Assembly (NCBI GenBank): GCA_035556735.1 | Contig: DATMFF010000014.1 | Location: 124,001-188,000, forward strand | Length of the DNA: 64,000 nt | Direction: 5' to 3' | Origin: CANJBX01 sp035556735 | GTDB lineage: Bacteria > Pseudomonadota > Alphaproteobacteria > Rhizobiales > Xanthobacteraceae | In this document: positions 45,940 to 53,562 of the stretch, one piece after another | Numbering within the stretch: the first letter of the stretch is position 1 | Layout: each line of letters begins with the position of its first letter | Translations under genes and position numbers: made by a program | The notes under the pieces: generated by a model | What the model saw: only the letters and a program-made list of their open reading frames with translations | Told to the model about the DNA's origin: nothing | The model's database searches: none

Positions 45940-46875
45940 ATGAAGCCGATCGTTACCCTCACCCTGAATCCTTCGATCGATGAATCGAGCGAAGCAGAGG
46001 TGGTGCGGCCAGTCCGCAAGACGCGAACCCACAATCAACGCTACGATCCGGGAGGTGGTGGCATCAATGTCGCCCGAGTGGCAGCCGAGCTTGGCGCGCC
46101 TGCGTCCGCAATCTATTTCGCGGGTGGCGCCACCGGCTCCCTGTTGGACGCGCTGCTGCGCGGGCGCGGCTTCGAGCCGAAACGCATCGAGATTGCCGGA
46201 AACACGCGCATCAGCCATATGATCTTCGAGACCTCGACCGGGCTCGAGTATCGCTTCGTTCCGGAGGGTCCGGAGATCCAGGAACACGAGTGCAACACCT
46301 GCCTGGCCGCGCTCGATCGGATGAGTTTCGATTTCCTGGTGGCGAGCGGCAGCCTGCCGCGACAGATTGCGCCGACCTTCTACGTGCGCGTCGGCGAGAT
46401 CGCGCGGCGCAAGGGCGCCAAATTCATCCTCGATACGTCCGGTCTGGCGCTGGAGAAGACCTTGGGCGCTGGCGGCGTCTATCTTGCAAAGCCCAGCCTT
46501 GGCGAATTCGAACATCTGGTTGGGCGCAGCTTGGCCGACGAACGAGCACAGGAGGAAGCGGCGCTGGAGCTCGTGAAACGCGGAGCGGTGTCGCTTCTGG
46601 CCGTCACGCTCGGGCGCGACGGGGCCTTCCTGGCATCCGAGCGCGGTATCCGTCGGATTGCCGCAATGCCCGTGGAGGCACGCAGCGCCGTCGGAGCGGG
46701 CGACAGCTTCCTGGCGGGCATGACCGTAGGATTGGCGCAAGGGATGGAGGTCGAGGAGGCCTTCATCTACGGGATGGCCGCCGGCACCGCCGCGGTGCTC
46801 ACGCGAGGCACCGAACTTTGCCGGCGGGCCGATGTCGAACGTCTGTTTGCAGAACTGAAGGCGCGCGAGGGGTAA
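45940..46875 (+). CDS. PfkB family sugar kinase (6-/1-phosphofructokinase type)
   Basis: A 311-residue ribokinase-fold protein: LTLNPSIDESSEA at the start and the DPGGGGINVARVAAEL substrate-site motif, as in PfkB and FruK/LacC, then the catalytic anion-hole and base SAVGAGDSFLAGM near residue 250. Length and motifs best fit the minor 6-phosphofructokinase PfkB. Its 3' end has a GGGG-TAA-CCCC-TTTTT element (46869-46885) that may be a weak terminator. It precedes glgX in the same direction, which would place it in glycogen or glucose use. Confidence 0.85.
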   Translation: MKPIVTLTLNPSIDESSEAEVVRPVRKTRTHNQRYDPGGGGINVARVAAELGAPASAIYFAGGATGSLLDALLRGRGFEPKRIEIAGNTRISHMIFETSTGLEYRFVPEGPEIQEHECNTCLAALDRMSFDFLVASGSLPRQIAPTFYVRVGEIARRKGAKFILDTSGLALEKTLGAGGVYLAKPSLGEFEHLVGRSLADERAQEEAALELVKRGAVSLLAVTLGRDGAFLASERGIRRIAAMPVEARSAVGAGDSFLAGMTVGLAQGMEVEEAFIYGMAAGTAAVLTRGTELCRRADVERLFAELKAREG

Positions 46876-46953
46876 CCCCGTTTTTACGCGAGCGGACGCC
46901 TGCCTGCTCACATGCCATTCGCCCGGGCACTGCAGCCAGGTTCGCGTTTCCAG

Positions 46954-46979
46954 GGAACGAAAACATCGCCCGTATGGTT
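46954..46979 (+). promoter_or_regulatory. EcfG-like promoter, one mismatch
   Basis: GGAAC, 17 bases, GGTT: the -10 element differs from CGTT by one base. It lies 60 bp before the chosen glgX start. It may drive glgX under stress, as for glycogen and trehalose genes in related bacteria. Confidence 0.35.
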
Positions 46980-47038
46980 ATGTCGCAGGCCATGCCCTCG
47001 CTGTCGTGCGGAGGAGCATGCGCCGAACGCGGGCGGCC

Positions 47039-49231
47039 ATGAACATCCATGCTCCCAGTCAACACGCCGGGGTTCCGTCGGGCAAGGCGCCTGCTGTGCG
47101 CAAGTCGCGGCTCGCCGAAGGCATGCCGTTTCCGCTGGGCGCGACATGGGACGGCATCGGGGTCAACTTTGCGCTCTTCTCCGCCCATGCGACCAAGGTG
47201 GAGCTTTGTCTCTTTGATGAGGCCGGCGAGCGCGAGATCGAGCGCATCGAGCTGCCCGAATATACGGATGAAGTCTGGCACGGCTATCTCCCGGACGCGC
47301 GGCCAGGCATGCTTTACGGCTATCGCGTGCACGGCCCTTACGAGCCTCAAGCAGGTCACCGTTTCAATGCGAACAAGCTGCTGCTCGATCCCTACGCTCG
47401 CCAAATTGCCGGCGAGCTGACGTGGAACCCTGCCCTGTTCGGATACACGATCGGCTCGCCCGATGCAGATTTGTCGTTCGACACTCAGGACAGCGCATCG
47501 TTCATGCCCAAGTGTCGTGTCATCGACCCGGCATTCACGTGGGGCAGAGAGCGGCGGCCGCACATCCCGTGGGAGCGCACGATCGTCTACGAGACGCACG
47601 TCCGAGGCTATACGATGCGGCACCCGGCCGTGCCGGAGGACGTGCGCGGCACCTTTGCCGGTCTCATGACGCAGGAAGTTCTCGATTACATTCAGCGTCT
47701 CGGGGTAACCGCAATCGAGCTCCTACCGGTGCATGCGTACGTCGATGACAGCTATCTGGTCGACAAGGGACTCCGCAACTACTGGGGCTACAACACCATC
47801 GGATTTTTTGCTCCTCAGCCCCGCTATCTCGCAGGCGCCTTCGTGAATGAATTCAAGGAAATGGTAGCCCATTTCCATGATGCCGGAATCGAGATCATCC
47901 TCGACGTGGTCTACAACCATACGGCGGAAGGCAACGAACTCGGTCCGACGCTGTCGTTCAAGGGGATCGACAACGCCTCCTATTATCGGCTGGCGCCAGA
48001 TCCGCGCTATTACATCAACGACACCGGCACCGGGAACACAGTCAACCTCAGCCACCAGCGTGTGCTGCAGATGGTTGCAGACTCGCTGCGTTACTGGGCG
48101 CAGGAGATGCACGTCGACGGCTTCCGCTTCGATCTCGCAACCATTCTCGCACGCGAGCCACATGGTTTTGACGAAGGCGGCGGATTTCTTGATGCCTGCC
48201 GACAGGATCCCATTCTGAGCCAAGTCAAACTGATTGCAGAGCCCTGGGACTGCGGTCCCGGCGGATATCAGGTGGGGCAGTTCTCACCCGGCTGGGCGGA
48301 GTGGAACGATCAATTCCGCGACACCGTCAGGGCCTTCTGGAAAGGCGACGAGGGCAAGATCGCGGACCTTGCCACGCGGCTATCGGCCTCACCCGACCGA
48401 TTCAACAAGCGCGGACGCAAGCCGTGGGCGTCTCTGAACTTCGTGACGGCGCACGACGGGTTCACGCTCAACGATCTCGTGTCATACAACGACAAGCATA
48501 ACGAGGCGAACGGCGAGGACAACCGCGACGGCCACTCCAACAATTTATCTTGGAACCATGGCGCCGAGGGCCCCACGGAGGATCCGGACATCCGTACGCT
48601 TCGTTTCCGGCAGATGCGGAACTTCCTCGCTACGCTGCTGCTCTCGCGCGGCACACCGATGATCCTCGCGGGAGACGAGTTCGCCAACACACAACACGGC
48701 AACAATAATGCCTATGCGCAGGACAACGAAATTTCATGGCTGCATTGGGACAGCGTCGACCCTGATGCAGCGCTGCTCACCGAGTTCACTCGCCGCCTCA
48801 TAGCGATCCGCAAACAGCAGCCGCTCTTCCAGCGCGGCCGATTTCTGACCGGAGCCTACAACGAGGAGCTGGGCGTCAAGGATGTGGCTTGGCTCACGCC
48901 TGCCGGCGCCGAATTGACGCCGGAGCAATGGAACGATCCATTGGCGCGCTGCTTCGGCATGCTCCTGGACGGCCGCGCGCAGCCCACGGGGATTCGGCGA
49001 GCCGGCTCGGATCGCACATTGCTGCTGGTGCTCAATGCTCATCATGACGTGGTGCCATTCAAACTCCCACGCGTCACGGGGGGAACCAGATGGCATTGCC
49101 TGGTAGACACCAACCGGCCAGACCTGCTGAGCGCCTCGGCGGCACCGTTCGAGGGAGAATACGAGATCACCGGCCGCTCTGTCGTCCTGTTCGAATTGGC
49201 GCCTGGGCGCGCCCGCCGCGGTCGCCGATGA
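47039..49231 (+). CDS. glgX: glycogen debranching enzyme (isoamylase type)
   Basis: A 730-residue GH13 protein. A CBM48-like N-terminal domain (PLGATWDGIGVNFALFSAHA) precedes the catalytic barrel: region I DVVYNHTAEGN, the nucleophile in DGFRFDLAT, the acid/base in KLIAEPWDCGPGG and AHDGFTLNDLVSYNDKHNEA. It hydrolyses alpha-1,6 links of phosphorylase-trimmed glycogen. ATG 47039 is taken; ATG 47018 is possible. Related bacteria carry glgX near glgP/glgB; here only the PfkB kinase gene is adjacent. Confidence 0.95.
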   Translation: MNIHAPSQHAGVPSGKAPAVRKSRLAEGMPFPLGATWDGIGVNFALFSAHATKVELCLFDEAGEREIERIELPEYTDEVWHGYLPDARPGMLYGYRVHGPYEPQAGHRFNANKLLLDPYARQIAGELTWNPALFGYTIGSPDADLSFDTQDSASFMPKCRVIDPAFTWGRERRPHIPWERTIVYETHVRGYTMRHPAVPEDVRGTFAGLMTQEVLDYIQRLGVTAIELLPVHAYVDDSYLVDKGLRNYWGYNTIGFFAPQPRYLAGAFVNEFKEMVAHFHDAGIEIILDVVYNHTAEGNELGPTLSFKGIDNASYYRLAPDPRYYINDTGTGNTVNLSHQRVLQMVADSLRYWAQEMHVDGFRFDLATILAREPHGFDEGGGFLDACRQDPILSQVKLIAEPWDCGPGGYQVGQFSPGWAEWNDQFRDTVRAFWKGDEGKIADLATRLSASPDRFNKRGRKPWASLNFVTAHDGFTLNDLVSYNDKHNEANGEDNRDGHSNNLSWNHGAEGPTEDPDIRTLRFRQMRNFLATLLLSRGTPMILAGDEFANTQHGNNNAYAQDNEISWLHWDSVDPDAALLTEFTRRLIAIRKQQPLFQRGRFLTGAYNEELGVKDVAWLTPAGAELTPEQWNDPLARCFGMLLDGRAQPTGIRRAGSDRTLLLVLNAHHDVVPFKLPRVTGGTRWHCLVDTNRPDLLSASAAPFEGEYEITGRSVVLFELAPGRARRGRR

Positions 49232-49268
49232 CGGCCGTTCACGGGCTCACGACCTGCAATGGCCAAGT

Positions 49269-49303
49269 TTGAATCGATTTCGCGCGCGCGATTGAATCGA
49301 TTT
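49269..49303. repeat. two direct copies of TTGAATCGATTT
   Basis: TTGAATCGATTT occurs at 49269-49280 and 49292-49303, 23 bp apart (about two helical turns), each followed by a CG-rich tail (CGCGCG). It lies 70-100 bp before the gene at 49373 and could be an operator. Confidence 0.4.
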
Positions 49304-49372
49304 GACGCGCGTATCGTAGCGAATGCTTCGACAGTGCGCCGGCAAATGGCGGCTCCATCCAGGGGAGCACGC

Positions 49373-49606
49373 ATGCGCTTCATCATCAAAGCGGAAGGCG
49401 GCGATGTCATTACTGTCGACAACAGCCAACTCGGACTCGAGCAGGAGCTGGTGTACGTGCAGCTCGACAATCCCGTGTTTCACGAGGCTGAGATCGACCG
49501 ATTCAGCCTGTCGACCGAACAGGCCCGCAATCTCGCACGCGCACTGATTGCCGCCTCGCGGCTGGTTGAACGCGAATCCGATCGAACGCGAGTTGCAGCG
49601 CGCTGA
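49373..49606 (+). CDS. hypothetical small protein (77 aa)
   Basis: AGGGGAGC precedes the ATG at 49373, so the 77-residue form is preferred over an open frame from 49259. The sequence MRFIIKAEGGDVITVDNSQ gives beta-strand character, followed by an amphipathic helical end (TEQARNLARALIAASRL). No family recognised. It lies 141 bp after glgX and converges with the epimerase gene. Confidence 0.6.
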   Translation: MRFIIKAEGGDVITVDNSQLGLEQELVYVQLDNPVFHEAEIDRFSLSTEQARNLARALIAASRLVERESDRTRVAAR

Positions 49607-49647
49607 GACGGCCGCCCAGGACGGCGGACGGCCGCTTCAAGGCAATT

Positions 49648-50586
49648 TCACACAGGTAGCTCAGGCGCACGCTCGGTATCGCGCATCAATGCGGCGAGGC
49701 CGGCCGGTGTGGCGACCTTTGGTGCCCACCCAAGCCTTCGCAGCGCGGCGCTGCTGACGATCAGCGGCTGACACAGGCGCTCGATCCACTCGGCCTTACC
49801 GACACGATCGAGCGCCGACGTCAGCAGCCGCTGCGGCACGGCAACGAGGCCCGGCCGTCGCCCGAGGCCCGCACGCAGCGCGGCGATCATCTCCGCTACC
49901 GAGAGAGCTTCGTCGTCCGCCACGATCAAAGCGCGACGCAAGGGCCCGGGGGCATCCAGAACGTGGGCCACGGCGTCGATGAGGTTGTCGAGTGCAAGCA
50001 GCGAGCGGCGCGCGGTCAGCCCGCCGAGCGGCAGAGGATAGCGCAAGCGGGCCGCCGCGATGAGCGCAGCCATGTTGCCTTGCACGCCCGGTCCATAGAC
50101 CAGAGTTGGACGCAGGGCCACCCAATCCATGTCGAGCCCGGCAAGTTCCTGTTCCGCCGCAAGCTTGGATGCGCCGTACGCATCGGCGGGTCGCGGTTCA
50201 GCGGCCTCCGTCACCACGACGGGAGAAGTTGGACCGATCTGCGCGCGGATGGAGGACAGGAATACGAAACGACGCACCCCGACGCGCTGCGCAGCCCGGG
50301 CAAGCGCGCCTGTCGCTTCGGTGTTGATGGTGCGGTAGTCGTCCGCCGGTGTTCCGGACATGCCTGGCGCCAACCCGGCCGAGTGGATCACCGCCGTCAC
50401 GTCTCGCAAAGCAGCGGTGAGGTTCTGCGGACGGGCAAGGTCGCCGATCACCGCGCTGTCGCACTGCAACGGCATCGCTGCGGGACGACGCAGCAGCACC
50501 CGGACCCGATATCCGCGCCGAGGCAATTCGGCCATCAAACGCCGCCCGATAAAGCCAGTGGCGCCAGTCAGGGCGACCAGGGTCAT
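49648..50586 (-). CDS. NAD-dependent epimerase/dehydratase (extended SDR)
   Basis: A 312-residue extended SDR: ALTGATGFIGRRL, VIHSAG, SSIRAQ and YGASKLAAEQELAG (Tyr-x3-Lys near 137), then LRPTLVYGPGVQGNM. It is a paralogue of the gene at 12922 (same RFVxxSSIRAQxGP, YGxSKLAAE and VYGPGxxGNxA landmarks). It is probably a nucleotide-sugar epimerase or reductase. The start is ATG 50586; the longer frame to 50697 has no RBS. It lies alone, far from the main LPS locus. Confidence 0.85.
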   Translation of the reverse strand: MTLVALTGATGFIGRRLMAELPRRGYRVRVLLRRPAAMPLQCDSAVIGDLARPQNLTAALRDVTAVIHSAGLAPGMSGTPADDYRTINTEATGALARAAQRVGVRRFVFLSSIRAQIGPTSPVVVTEAAEPRPADAYGASKLAAEQELAGLDMDWVALRPTLVYGPGVQGNMAALIAAARLRYPLPLGGLTARRSLLALDNLIDAVAHVLDAPGPLRRALIVADDEALSVAEMIAALRAGLGRRPGLVAVPQRLLTSALDRVGKAEWIERLCQPLIVSSAALRRLGWAPKVATPAGLAALMRDTERAPELPV

Positions 50587-50764
50587 CCGGCATCCTCGCA
50601 AATCGCGTCGGGATCTACGGCAGACCATACCCGCAGGCACCGCGCGAATAAAGACCAGCGCCCCCGATCGGTGCCTCCACCGGACTACTGCGCGCACGCT
50701 GCATGGTCATATCTCGCTGCCGATCCTATGCTGGCCCGGCAGCCCACCTGCGATGGAGGCGAGG

Positions 50765-51028
50765 ATGGTGAAGGCATCAGCTAAGAGGAACCCTGCCAGA
50801 GGCAAGCGGGTGAAGGCGCGGAAAAAACGACGCGCGCCGAGCAAACACCGGACCTCGACCATCACGCGCCGAGCCGAACGCAAAGCCCCGAGCCGCAAGA
50901 GCCGGAACAAGCGTCAAGGCGAGAAAAGGTCGGCCGCGCGCCTCAGCAAACAGGTGAACAAGGCCATTGATGCGATGACGGATGCCGACGCAACCACGCC
51001 GGCGATGTTGGACAAGAAGCACATCTGA
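50765..51028 (+). CDS. small lysine/arginine-rich protein (87 aa)
   Basis: Preceded by GGAGGCGAGG right before the ATG. An 87-residue, extremely basic protein: residues 1-65 are mostly Lys, Arg, Ser, Ala and Pro (SAKRNPARGKRVKARKKR), ending in an acidic-neutral tail (NKAIDAMTDADATTPAML). It resembles histone-H1-like or SASP-unrelated basic DNA-binding proteins; no family assigned. Likely binds nucleic acid, by charge only. Confidence 0.6.
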   Translation: MVKASAKRNPARGKRVKARKKRRAPSKHRTSTITRRAERKAPSRKSRNKRQGEKRSAARLSKQVNKAIDAMTDADATTPAMLDKKHI

Positions 51029-51354
51029 TTCCAGCCCACCTTCGCGTGGAATGCTTATGGCTGCGCGAGAGAAGCCAGCCTCTTGACGACGCAGCATTTC
51101 ACCAAACCAAAAAAAGAAGAGAGCCTCGATGAACGAGGCTCAGGCACGCCGCTTCCGGAAAGCTCCATTGGCTGGAACTTGTTGTCGCTGGAAGCGACGG
51201 AATGCACGAGCGGAAAATGCGCGGTGCGCGGGAATGTTCCGCCACAGACTACACTGCTCGTTCGATCGCGCTCTGCGAGTGGAGTGGGACCTTTGACATA
51301 CAGCACGGATCGTGACACACCGCCACGTGTGTTGATCACGAGGAGGCCAAGCTT
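51029..51354. other. 326-bp intergenic region with an orphan minus-strand terminator
   Basis: No protein gene is convincing here. It holds a strong minus-strand terminator (51107-51141), a TTGACA box at 51293-51298 before the next plus-strand gene, and a GGAAC-N16-CGAC string at 51163 that misses the EcfG -10 element. Confidence 0.4.
51107..51141 (-). terminator. intrinsic terminator on the minus strand
   Basis: The hairpin GAGCCTCG-loop-CGAGGCTC (51121-51141) is followed on the minus strand by TCTTCTTTTTTT. No minus-strand gene lies directly upstream, so an unannotated minus-strand RNA between 51142 and about 51354, or readthrough from further right, may end here. Confidence 0.6.
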
Positions 51355-51588
51355 ATGGCGCGCAAATCCAAGAAGACCACCAACGCGAAGAAGACCACAA
51401 ACGCTACGAAGGCACCGAAGAGAAGAACGAAGCGCGTGGAATGGACTGCAGCCCAAGAGAAAGAGTTGCGCGGCCACTCCAAGCAAAAGACTCCTGTGAC
51501 GAAGATCAGCCGCGCCATGAAGCGCACCGTGGGTGCATTGCGCCAGAAGGCACGTACGCTTGGGATTCCGCTCGGACATCGCCGCTGA
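51355..51588 (+). CDS. small basic protein with tandem KKTTNA and a helix-turn-helix-like tail
   Basis: A 77-residue protein. The N-terminus has a tandem repeat (KKTTNA-KKTTNA) and KRRTKR; residues 28-77 read EWTAAQEKELRGHSKQKTPV then ISRAMKRTVGALRQKARTLG, a pattern seen in Myb/SANT- or homeodomain-like DNA-binding units (W-x-x-x-[EQ]-x-x-[EL]). GAGGAGG lies ahead of ATG 51355. Function not known; DNA binding is inferred. Confidence 0.6.
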   Translation: MARKSKKTTNAKKTTNATKAPKRRTKRVEWTAAQEKELRGHSKQKTPVTKISRAMKRTVGALRQKARTLGIPLGHRR

Positions 51589-51781
51589 TGGCGTCCGGCG
51601 CAATGGGCGAGCCGGCGGAGCCCGCCGGCACATGTCGGCATGTTCAGTAGCGCTCTATCCGCTTCCGCTTATTTCGTCGAAGCCACGCGCCGCGGGATTC
51701 CTCCCGCGGCAGCGCCTTTATCCGGTCTCCGATGCAACCAAATTTGGCGCACGCCGTTTGGCTTGCACGGAGGATTGTCAT

Positions 51782-52090
51782 ATGGATCAGAACAGAGTGG
51801 CCGGCACCGTCAAATCCGGCGTTGGCAAGGTCGAACAGGCGGCGGGCAAATTGACGGGCGATGCCAAGCTGCAGGCGGAGGGCATGGGGGACACCTTGGC
51901 CGGCAAGGCCCAGAACCTCTATGGCCAGACCCTCGACGCAGCTTCCGACGCGGCCGAGGCGATTTCGGATCAGGCCCTCACGCTCGAGCAGCTTGTGCGC
52001 GAGCAGGTTCGAAGCCGGCCTTACCTCGCCTTGGGAGCGGCTTTTGCGGTCGGGATGTTGCTTTCTCAGCGTTGGCGCTCGCGGCGCTGA
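51782..52090 (+). CDS. CsbD-family protein with hydrophobic C-terminal anchor
   Basis: A 102-residue protein. Residues 1-45 match CsbD: MDQNRVAGTVKSGVGKVEQA, AAGKLTGDAKLQAEGMGD. The following helix and the C-terminus RPYLALGAAFAVGMLLSQRW are like the membrane anchor of ElaB/YqjD (DUF883) proteins. GGAGG lies eight bases before ATG 51782. CsbD proteins are induced in general stress responses. No EcfG box is visible in its 190-bp upstream region. Confidence 0.8.
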   Translation: MDQNRVAGTVKSGVGKVEQAAGKLTGDAKLQAEGMGDTLAGKAQNLYGQTLDAASDAAEAISDQALTLEQLVREQVRSRPYLALGAAFAVGMLLSQRWRSRR

Positions 52091-52110
52091 CTGCAACCGC
52101 CAAGAAATAA

Positions 52111-52138
52111 AGAAGGCCCGGATCGCTCCGGGCCTTCT
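52111..52138. terminator. bidirectional terminator between convergent CsbD genes
   Basis: A perfect 12-bp stem AGAAGGCCCGGA/TCCGGGCCTTCT with a four-base loop lies between the two convergent genes. On the minus strand it is followed by CTTTATTTCTT, a good terminator tail. Confidence 0.8.
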
Positions 52139-52162
52139 CTGCGTTTGGGCTGGTTGATTCCG

Positions 52163-52339
52163 TTACTTCCCGCGCAACGCGTCCTTCGCGCCGCCGACCG
52201 CATTCTGCACCTTGCCTTTGAGCTGATCGCCCTTGCCTTCTGCTTCCATTTTCGAGTCGCCCGTCGCCTTGCCGGCCGCTTCCTTGATCTTGCCCTTGGC
52301 CTCCTCGGCGGAACCTTCGATGCGATCCTTATCGACCAT
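52163..52339 (-). CDS. CsbD-family stress protein (58 aa)
   Basis: A 58-residue protein of the canonical CsbD form: MVDKDRIEGSAEEAKGKIK, then EAAGKATGDSKMEAEGKGD and a final helix GGAKDALRGK. It starts at ATG 52339; an upstream open frame to 52441 lacks an RBS and crosses the promoter. An exact EcfG promoter ends 27 bp upstream (52366-52390), as expected for this family in Hyphomicrobiales. Function unknown; highly soluble. Confidence 0.88.
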   Translation of the reverse strand: MVDKDRIEGSAEEAKGKIKEAAGKATGDSKMEAEGKGDQLKGKVQNAVGGAKDALRGK

Positions 52340-52365
52340 GATTTTCTCCGTTGTGCTCGTGTGCC

Positions 52366-52390
52366 AACGCGCCGCGTGGTCCCCGGTTCC
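52366..52390 (-). promoter_or_regulatory. EcfG-type promoter of the CsbD gene
   Basis: GGAAC, 16 bases, CGTT on the minus strand: exact consensus, 27 bp before the CsbD ATG. Divergent with the promoter at 52403-52427, 12 bp away. Confidence 0.75.
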
Positions 52391-52402
52391 GAAGGGTAGA
52401 AT

Positions 52403-52427
52403 GGAACCAAACCGGCGGTGATGCGTT
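52403..52427 (+). promoter_or_regulatory. EcfG-type promoter of the small zinc-finger gene
   Basis: GGAAC, 16 bases, CGTT on the plus strand: exact consensus, 29 bp before ATG 52457. Confidence 0.75.
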
Positions 52428-52456
52428 AAGGGTGCGATCAATCCCGGAGAGACAAC

Positions 52457-52693
52457 ATGGATTCGCGCCTCGAGACGACGTGTAAACCCGTGCGTGTTGC
52501 TTGCCCCACCACCTCGACGTCATTCAAGATCCGGCTCAACACCCAGATAGACTGGCTGGCGAAAAATTGGCGCGCCAACATAAGCGTGCGCTGCCCGAAT
52601 TGCGGCAACGAGCACAGCTATGTCGTCAAGGAGGTTTATCTCAGCGAAGCGATCGCGGACGATTCGCGAATCTCTGACCTCATCGCGGCCTAA
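52457..52693 (+). CDS. small Cys-motif protein (78 aa), probable EcfG regulon member
   Basis: A 78-residue protein with GGAGAG before ATG 52457. It contains a single VRCPNCGNEH zinc-knuckle-like motif near residue 45 and a nearby STSFKIRLNTQIDWLAKNWR helix. Two further cysteines near the N-terminus (TTCKPVRVAC) may complete a zinc site. No family recognised. An exact EcfG promoter lies directly upstream, divergent from csbD. Confidence 0.65.
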   Translation: MDSRLETTCKPVRVACPTTSTSFKIRLNTQIDWLAKNWRANISVRCPNCGNEHSYVVKEVYLSEAIADDSRISDLIAA

Positions 52694-52702
52694 GCTTCTG
52701 AC

Positions 52703-52733
52703 GCAATGCGGCGACGCGCTGTCGCCGCATTGC
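52703..52733 (+). terminator. hairpin after the small zinc-finger gene
   Basis: A perfect 13-bp stem GCAATGCGGCGAC/GTCGCCGCATTGC with a five-base loop, 10 bp after the stop at 52693. It has no clear T-run, so it may act through RNA stability or Rho as well. Confidence 0.6.
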
Positions 52734-52948
52734 GCGATTGTACGGTCGTGAATTGGCAGCATCGGTACGGCGAACACCGGCGCTGCGATGGATGCGAGCA
52801 CTTACCCCAGGTGGCTGCCTCTTGCGGTGCAAGAGATCCGACGCCGGCGGCGCGCCCTCACATCCATCAAATTTAAGCAGTCTTTAACGGAGGCGGAGGC
52901 ATCCTGGCAGCAACGGGTGGGATGAGTGTAAAACCGCGCGAGGCGCAC

Positions 52949-53140
52949 ATGCCGTTCGACCGCCCTCCTTTATGCCCAAACTGCGGCACTCAGTTACGGT
53001 TGGGCCGACGCATCCCGCCGTTCCTCACTCAGCCTGAGCTTCAAAATTTCGATTGCCGTCCCTGCGGCATCGTGGTCACGGAGGCCGCTCGCCGTGCCGA
53101 CACGACAGATACTGTGGTTCCGCACCGGCTGAGCGCGTGA
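52949..53140 (+). CDS. small zinc-ribbon protein, paralogue of 43508-43690
   Basis: A 63-residue protein from the ATG at 52949 (GAGG five bases ahead); ATG 52922 would give 72 residues. It has CPNCG, 22 residues, CRPCG, the same spacing as the gene at 43508, and shares PEL..F and GRR/ARI-type features. Zinc ribbon likely; function unknown. Confidence 0.65.
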   Translation: MPFDRPPLCPNCGTQLRLGRRIPPFLTQPELQNFDCRPCGIVVTEAARRADTTDTVVPHRLSA

Positions 53141-53190
53141 GCCGTCCGTTCGCTTGTCTCGCAACGCCGTTGCTCTGCCAGCAGCATGAG

Positions 53191-53214
53191 AGAGGCCGCC
53201 GAGCGGCGGCCTCT
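53191..53214 (+). terminator. hairpin terminator after the zinc-ribbon gene
   Basis: A perfect 10-bp stem AGAGGCCGCC/GGCGGCCTCT with loop GAGC, followed by TTGTC. It lies between convergent genes, 17 bp before the end of the minus-strand gene at 53232. Confidence 0.65.
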
Positions 53215-53231
53215 TGTCACTTTGAATTTCC

Positions 53232-53501
53232 CTATCGGTAGTAACCCATCCCGTAGTACGGCCTGGGCGCGCGGTGATACCTGTACGAGTGGCGCGGCCA
53301 ATAATGCCGATACGCATTGCGGCCGGGCGTGACATAAATCCGACCGCCCAAATCGGGACCATGGATGTCCGAGGTCGGGCCGCGCTTCTGCATCTCGTGC
53401 GTTGCGCCTTCCCAGCTCGTGTTGAAACTCTGCGCGGACGCCGGCACCGCGTAGGCAAGTGCCACCGCCGCAGACAAACAGATCGCGCGAACGTAGCGCA
53501 T
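53232..53501 (-). CDS. small secreted protein, probable EcfG regulon member
   Basis: An 89-residue protein with a Sec signal peptide MRYVRAICLSAAVALAYAVPASA and cleavage near residue 23. The mature part is rich in His, Arg, Pro, Tyr and Gly (YRYHRAPRPYYGMGYYR at the end), a composition seen in envelope or metal-associated secreted proteins of rhizobia. ATG 53501 is preceded by GGAGGA at a good distance; the frame extending to 53594 crosses the promoter. An exact EcfG promoter lies upstream. Confidence 0.7.
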   Translation of the reverse strand: MRYVRAICLSAAVALAYAVPASAQSFNTSWEGATHEMQKRGPTSDIHGPDLGGRIYVTPGRNAYRHYWPRHSYRYHRAPRPYYGMGYYR

Positions 53502-53537
53502 CGAGTCCTCCTTCGCTCCGTGCCCACCTGCGCTCCT

Positions 53538-53562
53538 AACGAATGCGCTTACGTCGAGTTCC
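53538..53562 (-). promoter_or_regulatory. EcfG-type promoter of the secreted-protein gene
   Basis: GGAAC, 16 bases, CGTT on the minus strand, 37 bp before ATG 53501; exact consensus. Confidence 0.7.
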
